From Paraburkholderia kururiensis JCM 10599 = LMG 19447 (GTDB lineage Bacteria; Pseudomonadota; Gammaproteobacteria; Burkholderiales; Burkholderiaceae), in contig NZ_RJZE01000018.1 of the NCBI RefSeq assembly GCF_003986935.1, forward strand, positions 62,001-126,000: a DNA stretch of 64,000 nt, read 5' to 3'. Shown here one piece after another: positions 8,781-17,664 of the stretch (position 1 is the first letter of the stretch; each line of letters begins with the position of its first letter). The notes beneath the pieces were generated by a model. The model saw only the letters and a list, made by a program, of their open reading frames with translations, did not search any database and was not told the DNA's origin. Made by a program: the position numbers and the translations under genes.

Positions 8781-9905
8781 ATGAAAAAGATCGTCGCCGC
8801 CACAGCCGGCATCCTGTTCTGCCAGCTCGCCGCCGCGCAGAGCAGCGTCACGCTCTACGGGCTGATGTCGGTTGGAATCGAATACGTCGGTGCGGAGAAA
8901 GGACACTCGAACATCAAGATGCTGTCGGGTACGATGCAGAACTCGCGCTGGGGCCTGAAAATCCGAGAAGATCTGGGGGGCGGCTACGCGGCGATCGCGC
9001 AGCTCGAAAACGGCTTCGATATCACCAGCGGCGCGTTCCAGCAGGGTGGCCGCATGTTCGGGCGGCAGGCCTTCATCGGCTTGTCGTCGAACCAGTTCGG
9101 TTCGATCACGTTCGGCCGGCAGTACGACCTGTTTTGGGACGACCTGCAGCAGTTCGAAGCGGCTACTGCGTCCCACAGTCTCGCTGTGCATATCGGCGAC
9201 AACGACAATGCGTTCGGTGGCTTTCGCTATAACAACTCGGTCAAATATGTGAGCCCTGAGGTTCACGGACTGTCGGTGCAAGGTCTGTATGCGTTCAGCA
9301 ATCAGGCCGGTTCGTTCGGCGCGAACCGCGCGACCAGCTTCGGCATCAGCTACCAACAGACGAGCTTCCGCGCCGCCGCCGCGTATCTCGACATCGACCG
9401 ACCGGGCAACGCGATTCCGACAGGCGCCGTCACCGACGACTACGTCGGTGCGCCATTCATCCTGTTCCACACCAGCCCACTTAGTACGGCCATCGGCGTC
9501 GAGCGGCAGCGCGAGTTCGGAGCCGGCGGCGCGTACATGTTCGGCCCGGTGACGTGGAACGTGCTGTTCTCGGACGTCCGCTTTCGATATCTCGATCAGA
9601 CGTCGCTGCACCTCGACAACTACGACACCTCGCTGACATGGCAGGTCACGCCGTCGATCCTGCTCGGTGCATCCTACATCTACACGAACGGCAACTACGG
9701 CGGCGTGCCGTCGAACGCCCCGATGCACTGGCAGACCGGCTCGCTGAGTGTGACGTATTCGCTGTCGAAACGCACCGACATCTACGTCTTCAGCGATGCC
9801 GTGTGGGCGTACGGCGCGCGGGCGACTGCAGTCACGTGGCTTAATTCGCCGTCGAGAACGAAGCAACAGGTCAACGTAATCGCAGGGATTCGTCAACGTT
9901 TTTAA
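8781..9905 (+). CDS. OmpC-type trimeric porin, hydroxycinnamate-module associated
   Basis: 374 residues. Signal peptide MKKIVAATAGILFCQLAAA, cleaved before QSSVTLYG, the usual mature start of Burkholderiales 16-stranded porins. The protein ends in a C-terminal Phe (RQRF), the outer-membrane assembly signal. It has GGRMFGRQAFIGL and the eyelet-loop region typical of the family. It shares a GAVTDDYxGAPFxLFHTSP block and a following RQREFG with the porin at 20251-21405, which the porin at 42127-43221 lacks. The start has AAGGAG about 8 bases upstream. It ends the first phenylpropanoid module and probably passes small aromatic acids through the outer membrane; the specificity is inference. Confidence 0.92.
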   Translation: MKKIVAATAGILFCQLAAAQSSVTLYGLMSVGIEYVGAEKGHSNIKMLSGTMQNSRWGLKIREDLGGGYAAIAQLENGFDITSGAFQQGGRMFGRQAFIGLSSNQFGSITFGRQYDLFWDDLQQFEAATASHSLAVHIGDNDNAFGGFRYNNSVKYVSPEVHGLSVQGLYAFSNQAGSFGANRATSFGISYQQTSFRAAAAYLDIDRPGNAIPTGAVTDDYVGAPFILFHTSPLSTAIGVERQREFGAGGAYMFGPVTWNVLFSDVRFRYLDQTSLHLDNYDTSLTWQVTPSILLGASYIYTNGNYGGVPSNAPMHWQTGSLSVTYSLSKRTDIYVFSDAVWAYGARATAVTWLNSPSRTKQQVNVIAGIRQRF

Positions 9906-9954
9906 GAAAGTTGGTGTAACCGGGCAATTTTTTTTTGAGAAAGGAATTACTGGT

Positions 9955-10812
9955 ATGCGAAGGCGTTTCATGTTCCTGCTTACGCTCATCGCGCTCCCTT
10001 TTGCGTCAGCGGCGGCAGACTTGCATCGGCGCACGATCGCAACAGGCGATGGCGCGATTGAATATCTGGATTGGGGCAGCGGCCCATCGATAGTAATGGT
10101 TGCCTCGCTGGGGCGCGGCGCAGAGGATTTTGGGGAAATCGCCTCCGAACTCGCCGACCGAGGTTTTCGCGTGATTGCGCCTCAACCTCGCGGCATCGGG
10201 CAGAGCACAAGCCCATCAAATCCGATGACTCTGCACGACTATGCCGCGGACGTCGCGGCGGTAATCGAGCAGACTGGAACAGGGCCTGCTGTGGTTCTCG
10301 GCCATGCTTACGGCAACACGGTTGCACGAATGTTAGCTGCGGACCGGCCAGACCTGGTTAGCGGTGTAATTCTCGTCGCCGCATCTGGACGAGCGCCCCT
10401 CGACAAAGATGTTCGTGCAGCTATTGCGAAGGCCTCTGATCTATCAGTGCCCGCTGCGCAGCGGCTGCAAAGCCTGGAGGTTGCGTATTTCGCGAAAGGC
10501 AACGACGCCAGGGTTTGGCTAGACGGGTGGTATCCGGATCTTCAAAAGCGCCAGTGGAAAGCGTTTAATGCTAGCGAGCCTGATGAATACATCACGGCCG
10601 GAGGACGTGTTCCCATTCTCGACATCCAGGGCGAAGAGGATGCGGTGATACCGGGTAGATACTCGCAAGACGTGCGTCGTGAGTTGGGTGAGCGCGTGTC
10701 GGTGGTAGTGATTCCACACGCGGGCCATGCGCTGATTCCCGAACAGCCGACTGCGGTAATTAATGCAATTGCCGATTGGCTTCGTTTGCTGCAGCGTTCG
10801 TCTAGACCCTGA
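9955..10812 (+). CDS. Secreted alpha/beta-hydrolase-fold protein lacking the nucleophile serine
   Basis: 285 residues with an N-terminal signal segment (about 1-20, ALPFASAAA). The fold is recognisable: PRGIGQS, the nucleophile-elbow position GHAYG at 116-120, a candidate acid Asp229 in GEEDAVIP and His258 in HAGHAL. The elbow residue 118 is Ala (codon GCT), where active hydrolases carry Ser, Asp or Cys. The protein may therefore lack ordinary esterase activity, or belong to a subfamily with a GHAxG elbow. Codon use looks less GC-rich than in the flanking catabolic genes. It stands alone between a porin and an integrase remnant, with GGAAT upstream of the ATG. Confidence 0.75.
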   Translation: MRRRFMFLLTLIALPFASAAADLHRRTIATGDGAIEYLDWGSGPSIVMVASLGRGAEDFGEIASELADRGFRVIAPQPRGIGQSTSPSNPMTLHDYAADVAAVIEQTGTGPAVVLGHAYGNTVARMLAADRPDLVSGVILVAASGRAPLDKDVRAAIAKASDLSVPAAQRLQSLEVAYFAKGNDARVWLDGWYPDLQKRQWKAFNASEPDEYITAGGRVPILDIQGEEDAVIPGRYSQDVRRELGERVSVVVIPHAGHALIPEQPTAVINAIADWLRLLQRSSRP

Positions 10813-11028
10813 CGACATTCGGCTTGTCGGCAGATGACGTTGAGCGGTGGCGGACCTCGCTCATATCCATCTCATTCAATATTCGGACTCGATAATCTAC
10901 CGGCAGCGAGATTCGGGCGTGACGGTAGAAATTTTTCCAGAAAGCCAGGCGTGGTGCGGGTTTGCAGGCACATTGAGGGCTCGTGGTTGGTGACGGTAAA
11001 GTTGTACCAACCAGGAGAACGAGAATCG

Positions 11029-11232
11029 ATGCTCACGGAGTTTGCACTTCGCAACCTCAAACCCCGCACAGCCTTGTACAAGATCGCCGACCGTGACGGC
11101 ATGTACGTCGCAGTCTCTCCGGTGGGCACCCTTTCTTTTCGATACGACTACCGCGTTAATGGGCGATGGGAAACGCTGACAATCGACCGCTATGGTCAAT
11201 CCGCATCGCTCTCTAACTGTGGTCCGAATTAA
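11029..11232 (+). pseudogene. Truncated P4-type tyrosine integrase, N-terminal arm-binding domain only
   Basis: 67 codons starting at ATG 11029 after an AGGAGA site. The peptide (LTEFALRNLKPRTALYKI, then DGMYVAVSP and the FRYDYR strand) matches the N-terminal arm-type DNA-binding domain of P4-like integrases, which normally run to about 400 residues. Homology stops after IDRYG and a stop follows within ten codons, so the catalytic domain is gone. An 8-bp inverted repeat TGGTTGGT/ACCAACCA (10984-10991, 11006-11013) lies just upstream. The remnant abuts the 3' end of the chemoreceptor gene and marks a past integration or deletion boundary. Confidence 0.7.
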
Positions 11233-11253
11233 AACTGGGGAGGGGCAGAATTG

Positions 11254-13275
11254 CTATGCGATTGCCCGGGCATTTGCGGCGCGTAGGGGCAAAACCTCAC
11301 TCGCGCACACAGCGAACGGGCGGCTTCGCAGAATCTCGTCGGATACCTTGAATACATCAACCGCATGTTTGAGAAGGCGTGCCTGTTCGTTCATCGCCTC
11401 TGAGGCTGCCGATGTCTGCTCAACCAGAGCCGCATTTTGTTGCGTGACTTCATCGAGCCGCACCACCGCCGAATTCACTTGCTCAATACCCTTGTGCTGC
11501 TCGGCCGAGGCAGCAGCGATCTCTCCCATCAACTCCGCCACATGGCGTACGGCGGACACCACTTCGTTAATCATACGACCGGCTTCGTCGACCTGTTCCA
11601 TGCCGGCCGCCACGCGATTCACTGATTCTCCGATCAGCTCTTTGATTTCCTTCGCCGCTGTTGCCGCACGCTGGGCCAAACTGCGCACTTCGCTCGCGAC
11701 CACTGCGAAGCCGCGTCCCTGTTCACCAGCGCGTGCTGCTTCTACGGCTGCGTTCAGCGCGAGAATATTCGTCTGGAACGCGATGCTTTCGATTGTGCCG
11801 GTGATGTTGGCGACTTTCGCGGAACTGCTTGATATGTCGCGCATCGTATGAACCACGCGCCCGACTACTTCGCCGCCGTGCGCAGCGACCTTGCATGCAC
11901 GCGATGCGAGCACGGTGCCTTGTGTCGCGCTTTCGGTGTTATGACGCACCGTTGCGGTTAGCTGCTCCATGCTCGCCGCGCTTTCCTGCAGTGACGCGGC
12001 TTGTTCTTCCGTGCGCGAACTCAGATCGGCGTTGCCTGCCGCAATTTGCCCTGAAGCGCTGGCAATGGTCTGGGCGCCAGTTCGAATCCGGGAAACCATA
12101 CCAGCAAGGTTACTGTTCATCGCCTTGAGTGATTGCAGCAACTGGCCCGTCTCGTCGACAGTGGTTACCTCGATGCGGCTGGTGAGATCCCCGTCAGCCA
12201 CGCGGTTCGCTAAGGCAAGGGCACGAGCGAGAGGCCCCGTAATGCGCCGTACCACGATACTGGACAGTCCGATTGCGACGAGAAGCATCAGGATCAGTAG
12301 GCCTGACTGGATCAGCATCGCTCGATTCTCGCGGTTTAAGCGCGCGTCCAGTCGGGCCTGAAGACTGTCCAGCGCTCGGGCATTGAGTTCAAAGAGGGGG
12401 TCGATTGCAGCCGTGAACGTTTTGACGTAGTCGATTGCCGCGTAGTGCACGGCGCCGGCATTGACGATCTCTCGACTGGCCAGATCCAGCGCCTTGCTGA
12501 TCGGTGCGTTCGCACGATCCCGCGCCGCTGCGAGTGCGGTCTGGAGTTCGGGCTTCGCCCGGAAGACTTTGTCGAAAGCCTTGCGAAGATCTTCCATCTG
12601 GTCCGAGGCTATCTGCGACAGCGAGGCCAGCATGGCCCGATCCGTCGGGCTGGCCTCTCCTCTTGTCAGAATGCCGGCGCCCCTCGACCTTGTCTGGCTC
12701 AGCGTTTCGGTGAGCTTCGGCAAGCTCACGAGTGCCGCCCTCACGAGATAGTGCGTTCCCCCCTCGGAATCGAGCGCCAGTCCAGTGTCGTCAAGCAGGA
12801 GATCAACGACCGATAGATACTGGCCAATAACGGCCATGTGCCGCACGGCGGATTCCCTGTCGCTGAGCCTGCGCGCATCGACCGCCGCAGCAAGCTCACG
12901 CCATTGAGAGGCAGCGCTTTCCCATGCGCGCGCCATATCGGGGGGCAGTCCTTGTGCTTTCAGACGGAGGTCGATCTTGACGAGGGCCTGGTCCACTGCT
13001 ACCCGTGTCTCTTCGCGAGCCGCGAGGACAGAGTTGTCTCCGCCAAGCATGGTTGCGGATAACGCCCGGTGCCGCAGTGTCAATTGAATCAGCGATAGGA
13101 GTCCGCGTGCCGACTCCAGCCCAGCTTGTTCGGTATTGGCGGCGCTGACGGCGTTCAACGATGACATGAACTGGAGGTATGTCGGTACCGCTATGACGGG
13201 AAGAATCGCAATTCCCAACACGAGAAGCTTTCGGGCGATAGGCAGGCGATCAATAAACGATGTCATCGATTTCAT
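11254..13275 (-). CDS. Methyl-accepting chemotaxis protein
   Basis: 673 residues. Membrane segment at about 12-30, a large helical periplasmic domain (about 31-300) whose early RGLLSLIQLTLRHRALS region resembles nitrate-sensor-like four-helix bundles, a second membrane segment near 310-330, HAMP to about 385, then the methyl-accepting coiled-coil domain. The hairpin tip, with IAFQTNILALNAAVEAARAGEQGRGF, is complete. No C-terminal NWETF-like CheR pentapeptide is present. The ATG at 13275 is preferred to an in-frame GTG at 13302. It may sense an aromatic acid used by the adjoining clusters, but the ligand is unknown. Its 3' end lies 21 bp from the integrase remnant. Confidence 0.92.
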   Translation of the reverse strand: MKSMTSFIDRLPIARKLLVLGIAILPVIAVPTYLQFMSSLNAVSAANTEQAGLESARGLLSLIQLTLRHRALSATMLGGDNSVLAAREETRVAVDQALVKIDLRLKAQGLPPDMARAWESAASQWRELAAAVDARRLSDRESAVRHMAVIGQYLSVVDLLLDDTGLALDSEGGTHYLVRAALVSLPKLTETLSQTRSRGAGILTRGEASPTDRAMLASLSQIASDQMEDLRKAFDKVFRAKPELQTALAAARDRANAPISKALDLASREIVNAGAVHYAAIDYVKTFTAAIDPLFELNARALDSLQARLDARLNRENRAMLIQSGLLILMLLVAIGLSSIVVRRITGPLARALALANRVADGDLTSRIEVTTVDETGQLLQSLKAMNSNLAGMVSRIRTGAQTIASASGQIAAGNADLSSRTEEQAASLQESAASMEQLTATVRHNTESATQGTVLASRACKVAAHGGEVVGRVVHTMRDISSSSAKVANITGTIESIAFQTNILALNAAVEAARAGEQGRGFAVVASEVRSLAQRAATAAKEIKELIGESVNRVAAGMEQVDEAGRMINEVVSAVRHVAELMGEIAAASAEQHKGIEQVNSAVVRLDEVTQQNAALVEQTSAASEAMNEQARLLKHAVDVFKVSDEILRSRPFAVCASEVLPLRAANARAIA

Positions 13276-13461
13276 GATTGCTTCACTTCGGGATTGACTC
13301 ACGACCTGTTGTTACGCGTCGAAGGCCTGTGCGTTGCCGACGTGGGCGACGCTGGTCCGTTGCATTCTCGCAGTGCTTCTCCGGGCGATTTCAAGGCCGT
13401 GAGTAAGGACGCGCCGGGCGTGCCGCGCGTGACGATGTGGGAAGCTCACGGCCGGGACGGT

Positions 13462-14280
13462 TCAATCCTTGCCGGCATACGTGTAACCGAGCGCGGGCGG
13501 CAGGGGCCCCTTGATACGGCCGCCTTGCTGCTTTTGCTCCCACGCGTGCGCAAGGATGCCAACCGAGCGCGAGAGGATGAAGAGCCCTCGCGCGAGCGCC
13601 GGTTCAAAGCCGAGCTCGCCGTAGATGACCGCGGTCGCGCCGTCGATGTTCATCGGAAGTTTCCTGCCGGTGCGCTGCTCGAGCGTGCGTTCAATCAGGC
13701 GTCCCACTGCGGCGTGACGGCCCGCAATCACGCCGCGTTGCTGCGCATCGTCGGTGAGTGCAAGCAGCCTTACCGAGCGCGGATCGACCGGGTGAAACCG
13801 GTGGCCAAAGCCGGGAATCATCTTTCCATGCGCCATCGTGAATTCCGCGAGCGCTTCTTCCAGCGCCCGCTCGAGCGGCTGCGCGACGGCCTTCGCAAGG
13901 GCGCTTTCATAGAGTTGCAGACACTGTTCGCCGGCACCGCCATGCACGCCGTCGAGCACGTTGATGGCCGACGCCATCGCGGCATTGAGCGGCACGCCGC
14001 ACGTTACGCTCATTCGCGAAATCGAGATAGACGGAGCCTGAGGGCCATGGTCCACAGCTGCCACCAGCGCGGCTTCCAGCAATGCGAGCTGCGCGGGCGT
14101 CGGCTCGTCGTCACGCAGCATCAGCCAGACCATCTGCGCGTAGCTGACGTTGCCGATCAGCGTCTCGATAGGCATGCCCTTGATACGGATGACGCCCGGC
14201 CGGATGTCGATGATGCGCGTGGTCCACCAGGTCTTCACCTGCGATAACAGGTCGATGGCTCTCTCATAAGGGATGTTCAT
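13462..14280 (-). CDS. Citrate synthase-superfamily protein, citryl-CoA lyase-like
   Basis: 272 residues, much shorter than citrate synthase (about 430). Core motifs are kept: the active-site strand GVHGGAGE (about 108-115), HGKMIPGFGHRFHPVDPRS with a catalytic-type His, and a C-terminal SRSVGILAHAWEQ helix. This matches stand-alone proteins annotated as citryl-CoA lyases, which split a citryl-CoA-like thioester into acetyl-CoA and an oxo acid. It lies 11 bp downstream of a class III CoA-transferase gene, so the pair could activate and cleave a citrate-, malate- or citramalate-like product. It is the last gene of the long leftward run. Confidence 0.75.
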   Translation of the reverse strand: MNIPYERAIDLLSQVKTWWTTRIIDIRPGVIRIKGMPIETLIGNVSYAQMVWLMLRDDEPTPAQLALLEAALVAAVDHGPQAPSISISRMSVTCGVPLNAAMASAINVLDGVHGGAGEQCLQLYESALAKAVAQPLERALEEALAEFTMAHGKMIPGFGHRFHPVDPRSVRLLALTDDAQQRGVIAGRHAAVGRLIERTLEQRTGRKLPMNIDGATAVIYGELGFEPALARGLFILSRSVGILAHAWEQKQQGGRIKGPLPPALGYTYAGKD

Positions 14281-14291
14281 GTCGTCTCACC

Positions 14292-15497
14292 CTATATCGT
14301 TCCATTGGCATGCCATAGCGCGATCTCATCCGTCGTGAAGCCTGCTTCAAGAAGGATTTCATCACTGTGCTGTCCGAGGGTCGGCGGCCCCTGTTCGACC
14401 GACTGCGGTGCGCCGTCAACCTGGAATCCGCAGCGCGTGACTGCGATGCTGTCCCGCTCGGGATCGTTGATCGGCAACGTCATCGTTAGCTCGCGATGGG
14501 CCACCTGAGGTTGCGCGAGCGCCTGCGATACGTCCAGCACCTGCCCGGCGGGAACGCCCGCGTCATTCAGGCGCTTTTCCCACCATGACGCGTCATGCGC
14601 GGCGAGATACCCCTCGAGCGCCTCGGTGAGCTGCGCCCGGTTCAGCTTGCGTGCCTCGCGTTCAGCAAAGCGCGGGTCGGAAACAAGCTCCGGCGCGCCG
14701 AGCAGCCGGCACAGCGTTTCGAACTGCTCCTGCTTGTTCGCGGCAATGTTAAGAAGTCCTTCCCGGGTTCTGAACGTACCTGACGGACTCGCGGTGAAGT
14801 TGTCGTTTCCCATCGGCATCGGACTGCGTCCGGCGATTAGCTGGTTCGACACGATCCAGCCCATCGTGACGATGGCGGAATCGAGCATCGACACGTCGAT
14901 AAAGCCGCCAATACCATCGCGTTCGCGGCGCACGAGCGCACTTGCGATGGCAAATGCCGCGGTAATGCCGCCGATCGTGTCGCACACTGGATAGCCGACG
15001 CGCAGTGGGGCCGAGTCTGCGTCACCGGTTACGCTCATTACGCCGGCGCGCCCCTGGATGATCTGGTCGTACGCAGGTGCGGAGGCGAGCGGCCCGCTCT
15101 GGCCGAAGCCGGAGATCGCGCAGTAGACAAGCTCGGGACGCACCTCCCTGAGGGCGTCGTAGCTGAGGCCTAACCGGTCCATTACGCCGGGCCGGAAGTT
15201 TTCCAGCAAGACGTCCGCGCTGGCCGCGAGCCGTCGGAAAACAGTCTTGCCGTCCTCGCTTTTCAGGTTGAGCGACAGTGAACGCTTGCCGGCGTTCTGC
15301 GCCAGGAAGGATGTGCCCATGCCGCGCCGGTTCAGTCCGGCATCGGCTCCCAGTTGACGTGCGAGGTCGCCGGTATCCGGTGTTTCGATCTTGATAACGT
15401 CGGCGCCCAGCAACGCGAGCTGATAGCCGGCGAACGGGCCGGCCAGCACGTTGGTCAGGTCGAGCACCCGGACGCCCGCCAGTAGTTTGCTGCTCAT
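14292..15497 (-). CDS. CaiB/BaiF (class III) CoA-transferase
   Basis: 401 residues. N-terminal LLAGVRVLDLTNVLAGP, then GADVIKIE, SLSLNLKSEDG and NFRPGVMDRLGL are the family signatures; an Asp near residue 170 (PAYDQIIQG) is at the position of the catalytic aspartate. The ATG at 15497 overlaps the upstream monooxygenase stop as ATGA; an upstream in-frame start at 15581 lies within that gene. The family moves CoA between carboxylic acids, often from succinyl-CoA. Following a gentisate-type module and preceding a citryl-CoA-lyase-like gene, it may activate a C4-C6 hydroxy dicarboxylate made by ring cleavage. The substrate is inference. Confidence 0.88.
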   Translation of the reverse strand: MSSKLLAGVRVLDLTNVLAGPFAGYQLALLGADVIKIETPDTGDLARQLGADAGLNRRGMGTSFLAQNAGKRSLSLNLKSEDGKTVFRRLAASADVLLENFRPGVMDRLGLSYDALREVRPELVYCAISGFGQSGPLASAPAYDQIIQGRAGVMSVTGDADSAPLRVGYPVCDTIGGITAAFAIASALVRRERDGIGGFIDVSMLDSAIVTMGWIVSNQLIAGRSPMPMGNDNFTASPSGTFRTREGLLNIAANKQEQFETLCRLLGAPELVSDPRFAEREARKLNRAQLTEALEGYLAAHDASWWEKRLNDAGVPAGQVLDVSQALAQPQVAHRELTMTLPINDPERDSIAVTRCGFQVDGAPQSVEQGPPTLGQHSDEILLEAGFTTDEIALWHANGTI

Positions 15498-16699
15498 GGA
15501 TGCCCTGACTGGATTTCGACCGTATTCGCGTTGTACGAATAGAGCCAGTCGTAGCGCTCGGCTATTGGCGCGGCACTCCATTCCCGTTCCAGGTACAGGG
15601 CCGCCGACGCCTCAGTGGCGAGTTCCGGGCTGTGAAAGCGCTCCGTGTTGTCCGTCGCACCTCGGACCATCCGGCTGGTGCGCCCGATTCGCGCATGTTC
15701 GTAACGCAACAGCGCCCGCGGGACGCCTGATGGCTCCTCGCCCGCAAGGCAACGTGCCAGCACCGTGCCGTCTTCGATAGCGTGGACTGCACCCTGCGCG
15801 AGAAACGGTAACGTCACATGTGCAGCATCGCCGAGCAGCGAAATGCGCGCCTGCGTCCATTGCGGAATGGGCTCGCGTTTCATCAGAGCCCACTTCAGCA
15901 GGGTCGGCGCCAGCCGGATCATGGTCTGCACGTCCTCATGCCATCCCCTGAAATCATCGAGGCACTCATCAACGGTGCCCTGCTCGAAGCTGGCTTTGGC
16001 GGTCCAGCTCTTGCCTTCGATAGTGGCGGCGAAGTTCATGATTTCGCCGCCACGCAGCGGATAGTTGACAGCATGGCCGCCAGGTCCGATCCACGTCGAT
16101 CCGACCGACTGGCGCATATGCTCCGGCAAGCTCTTCATCGGGATCAACGCGCGCCACGTCACCATGCCGGAGAACGCTGCGTCGGTATCGGGCCACAATG
16201 CATTGCGGACCACCGAACGCAAGCCATCGGCGCCTATCAACGCGTCTGCGGTGATGCGCTGGCCGTTTTGCAGGATCAGGGTGGCGCCGCTGTCATGCTG
16301 CCCGCAGCCGGTTACGGCGCTGTCCAGATGAATTGCGTCGGCCTTGAGCGCGCGTACGCGATCAGCCAGTGTCTGATGTAGATCGGGCCGGTAAACGGTC
16401 AGGTAAGGATAGCCATAGCGCTCGATGACGGACTTGCCCAGGCTGAACATCGGCCAGGGCTTGCCCGTGTTCCACAGGCGGAATTCCTTGCGCGCCGGGT
16501 CACAGGAGAGAGCCCTTAGCTGCTCGAATACGCCAAGCGAATCGAGTACCGCATTGCCATTCGGACTGATCTGGATGCCGGCACCTACCTCCCGCAACTC
16601 GGACGCCCGTTCGTAGACATCGACGTCGATCCCCCGCTGCAGCAACGCGGCTGCTGCGGCAAGACCGCCAATTCCACCACCCGCTATCAGGATATGCAT
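15494..16699 (-). CDS. FAD-dependent aromatic monooxygenase (3-hydroxybenzoate 6-hydroxylase/salicylate hydroxylase type)
   Basis: 401 residues of the class A flavoprotein hydroxylases. FAD dinucleotide fold AGGGIGGLAAAAAL near the N-terminus, the DG motif GADGLRSVVR near residue 160, and GDAAHVTLPFLAQGA near residue 295. It hydroxylates a phenolic acid with NAD(P)H and O2. Immediately downstream of a gentisate-dioxygenase homologue and an FAH-family hydrolase, the most economical product is gentisate or a substituted gentisate, which points to 3-hydroxybenzoate or salicylate-like substrates. It is separated from the dioxygenase by 23 bp and overlaps the CoA-transferase start by 4 bp. Confidence 0.87.
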   Translation of the reverse strand: MHILIAGGGIGGLAAAAALLQRGIDVDVYERASELREVGAGIQISPNGNAVLDSLGVFEQLRALSCDPARKEFRLWNTGKPWPMFSLGKSVIERYGYPYLTVYRPDLHQTLADRVRALKADAIHLDSAVTGCGQHDSGATLILQNGQRITADALIGADGLRSVVRNALWPDTDAAFSGMVTWRALIPMKSLPEHMRQSVGSTWIGPGGHAVNYPLRGGEIMNFAATIEGKSWTAKASFEQGTVDECLDDFRGWHEDVQTMIRLAPTLLKWALMKREPIPQWTQARISLLGDAAHVTLPFLAQGAVHAIEDGTVLARCLAGEEPSGVPRALLRYEHARIGRTSRMVRGATDNTERFHSPELATEASAALYLEREWSAAPIAERYDWLYSYNANTVEIQSGHP

Positions 16700-16722
16700 G
16701 AAGTTTCCTCTTGTATCTGGTG

Positions 16723-17664
16723 CTACACGGCGGCCGCGACTTCGTCGCGCAGAAGGCCCAGGGCGCGCATGACGGGCTCATCGCTGACACGCACGAGATG
16801 CGTGTCGCGGTCCACCTCATGCTGATAGGTACGCCATGCCGGCATGGCGATCATGTCGCCTTTCGCCCACCGCATTTCGGAGTTGCCACAACGCGTCGTA
16901 CCGCGGCCTTCGATAACAGTGAAGATTGCGTTGGCGGTGGTGCGGTATCGTGGCGAAACGAATCCCGCTGGCATGCGTTGCACGTGGACGGCCGTGCTCT
17001 TCAGCGCTGGCGCGCCGAGTTCGATCTCGCGCTGCGCCATGCCGTTTGTGGGTGCTGTCGCCTTGTCGAGCGCCGCGAGCGACGCCTCCCACCTGAACGC
17101 AATCGGGGACTGCGCAACGCTCACGACGTTCTGCTCCAGCCTGTCAGGGTGGCGCTCGAAGAACATCGGCTCGAGCAGGTGGACGAGCGGCACGTCGAGT
17201 ACGTCTACCCAGAAGCACTCGTCCGGGCCTGCATTCGCGTGCGAATGCCAGCACCAGCCGGGCGTCAGGAGAACGTCTCCCGGCCGCATTTCAACCCGCA
17301 CACCGTCAACAACCGTGTAGGTGCCTTGTCCTTCGAGAATGATCCGCAGCGCGTTGGGTGTATGGCGGTGCGCGTCGGCGACCTCGCCCGGTTTGATCGA
17401 CTGGTATGCGCCGACAAGCGTGCGTACCGTCGCATACAGGTTCCCTTCCACGGGGTTCCGGAGTGTGAGGTTGCGGCGGTCTGCCATGCGGTGATCCACC
17501 AGGTGGCCGGCACGTTCGAGAATCGGTTTGACGTCGGCGTATCGCCAGAGCATGGGCAGAAAGTTTTCGCGCGGTTCGCTCCACAGTGATGGGGTCTTGC
17601 GATGCCATCCGCCCTCCAGGTTGAGGGCGTCGATTGCAGCATAAAGTTCTTCGAGGTCGCTCAT
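16723..17664 (-). CDS. Gentisate 1,2-dioxygenase-like bicupin
   Basis: 313 residues, slightly shorter than typical gentisate dioxygenases (about 340-350). The N-terminal cupin keeps the iron ligands: His99 and His101 in DAHRHTPNALR and His140 in GWCWHSH. The second cupin (about 215-290) has the fold but no clear metal triad, as in known enzymes. It would cleave gentisate between C1 and C2 to maleylpyruvate. Start overlaps the upstream FAH-family stop by 4 bp (ATGA), indicating translational coupling. The short N-terminus and the flanking CoA genes leave room for a substituted gentisate as substrate. Confidence 0.85.
   Translation of the reverse strand: MSDLEELYAAIDALNLEGGWHRKTPSLWSEPRENFLPMLWRYADVKPILERAGHLVDHRMADRRNLTLRNPVEGNLYATVRTLVGAYQSIKPGEVADAHRHTPNALRIILEGQGTYTVVDGVRVEMRPGDVLLTPGWCWHSHANAGPDECFWVDVLDVPLVHLLEPMFFERHPDRLEQNVVSVAQSPIAFRWEASLAALDKATAPTNGMAQREIELGAPALKSTAVHVQRMPAGFVSPRYRTTANAIFTVIEGRGTTRCGNSEMRWAKGDMIAMPAWRTYQHEVDRDTHLVRVSDEPVMRALGLLRDEVAAAV

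Noticed and set aside
9924..9937. Nine-T run after the porin gene as an intrinsic terminator
   Set aside because: No convincing stem precedes the run, and the hydrolase ribosome site follows at once.
13294..14247. 317-codon plus-strand frame over the citryl-CoA-lyase-like gene
   Set aside because: Antisense shadow without recognisable content; the minus-strand protein has conserved citrate-synthase motifs.
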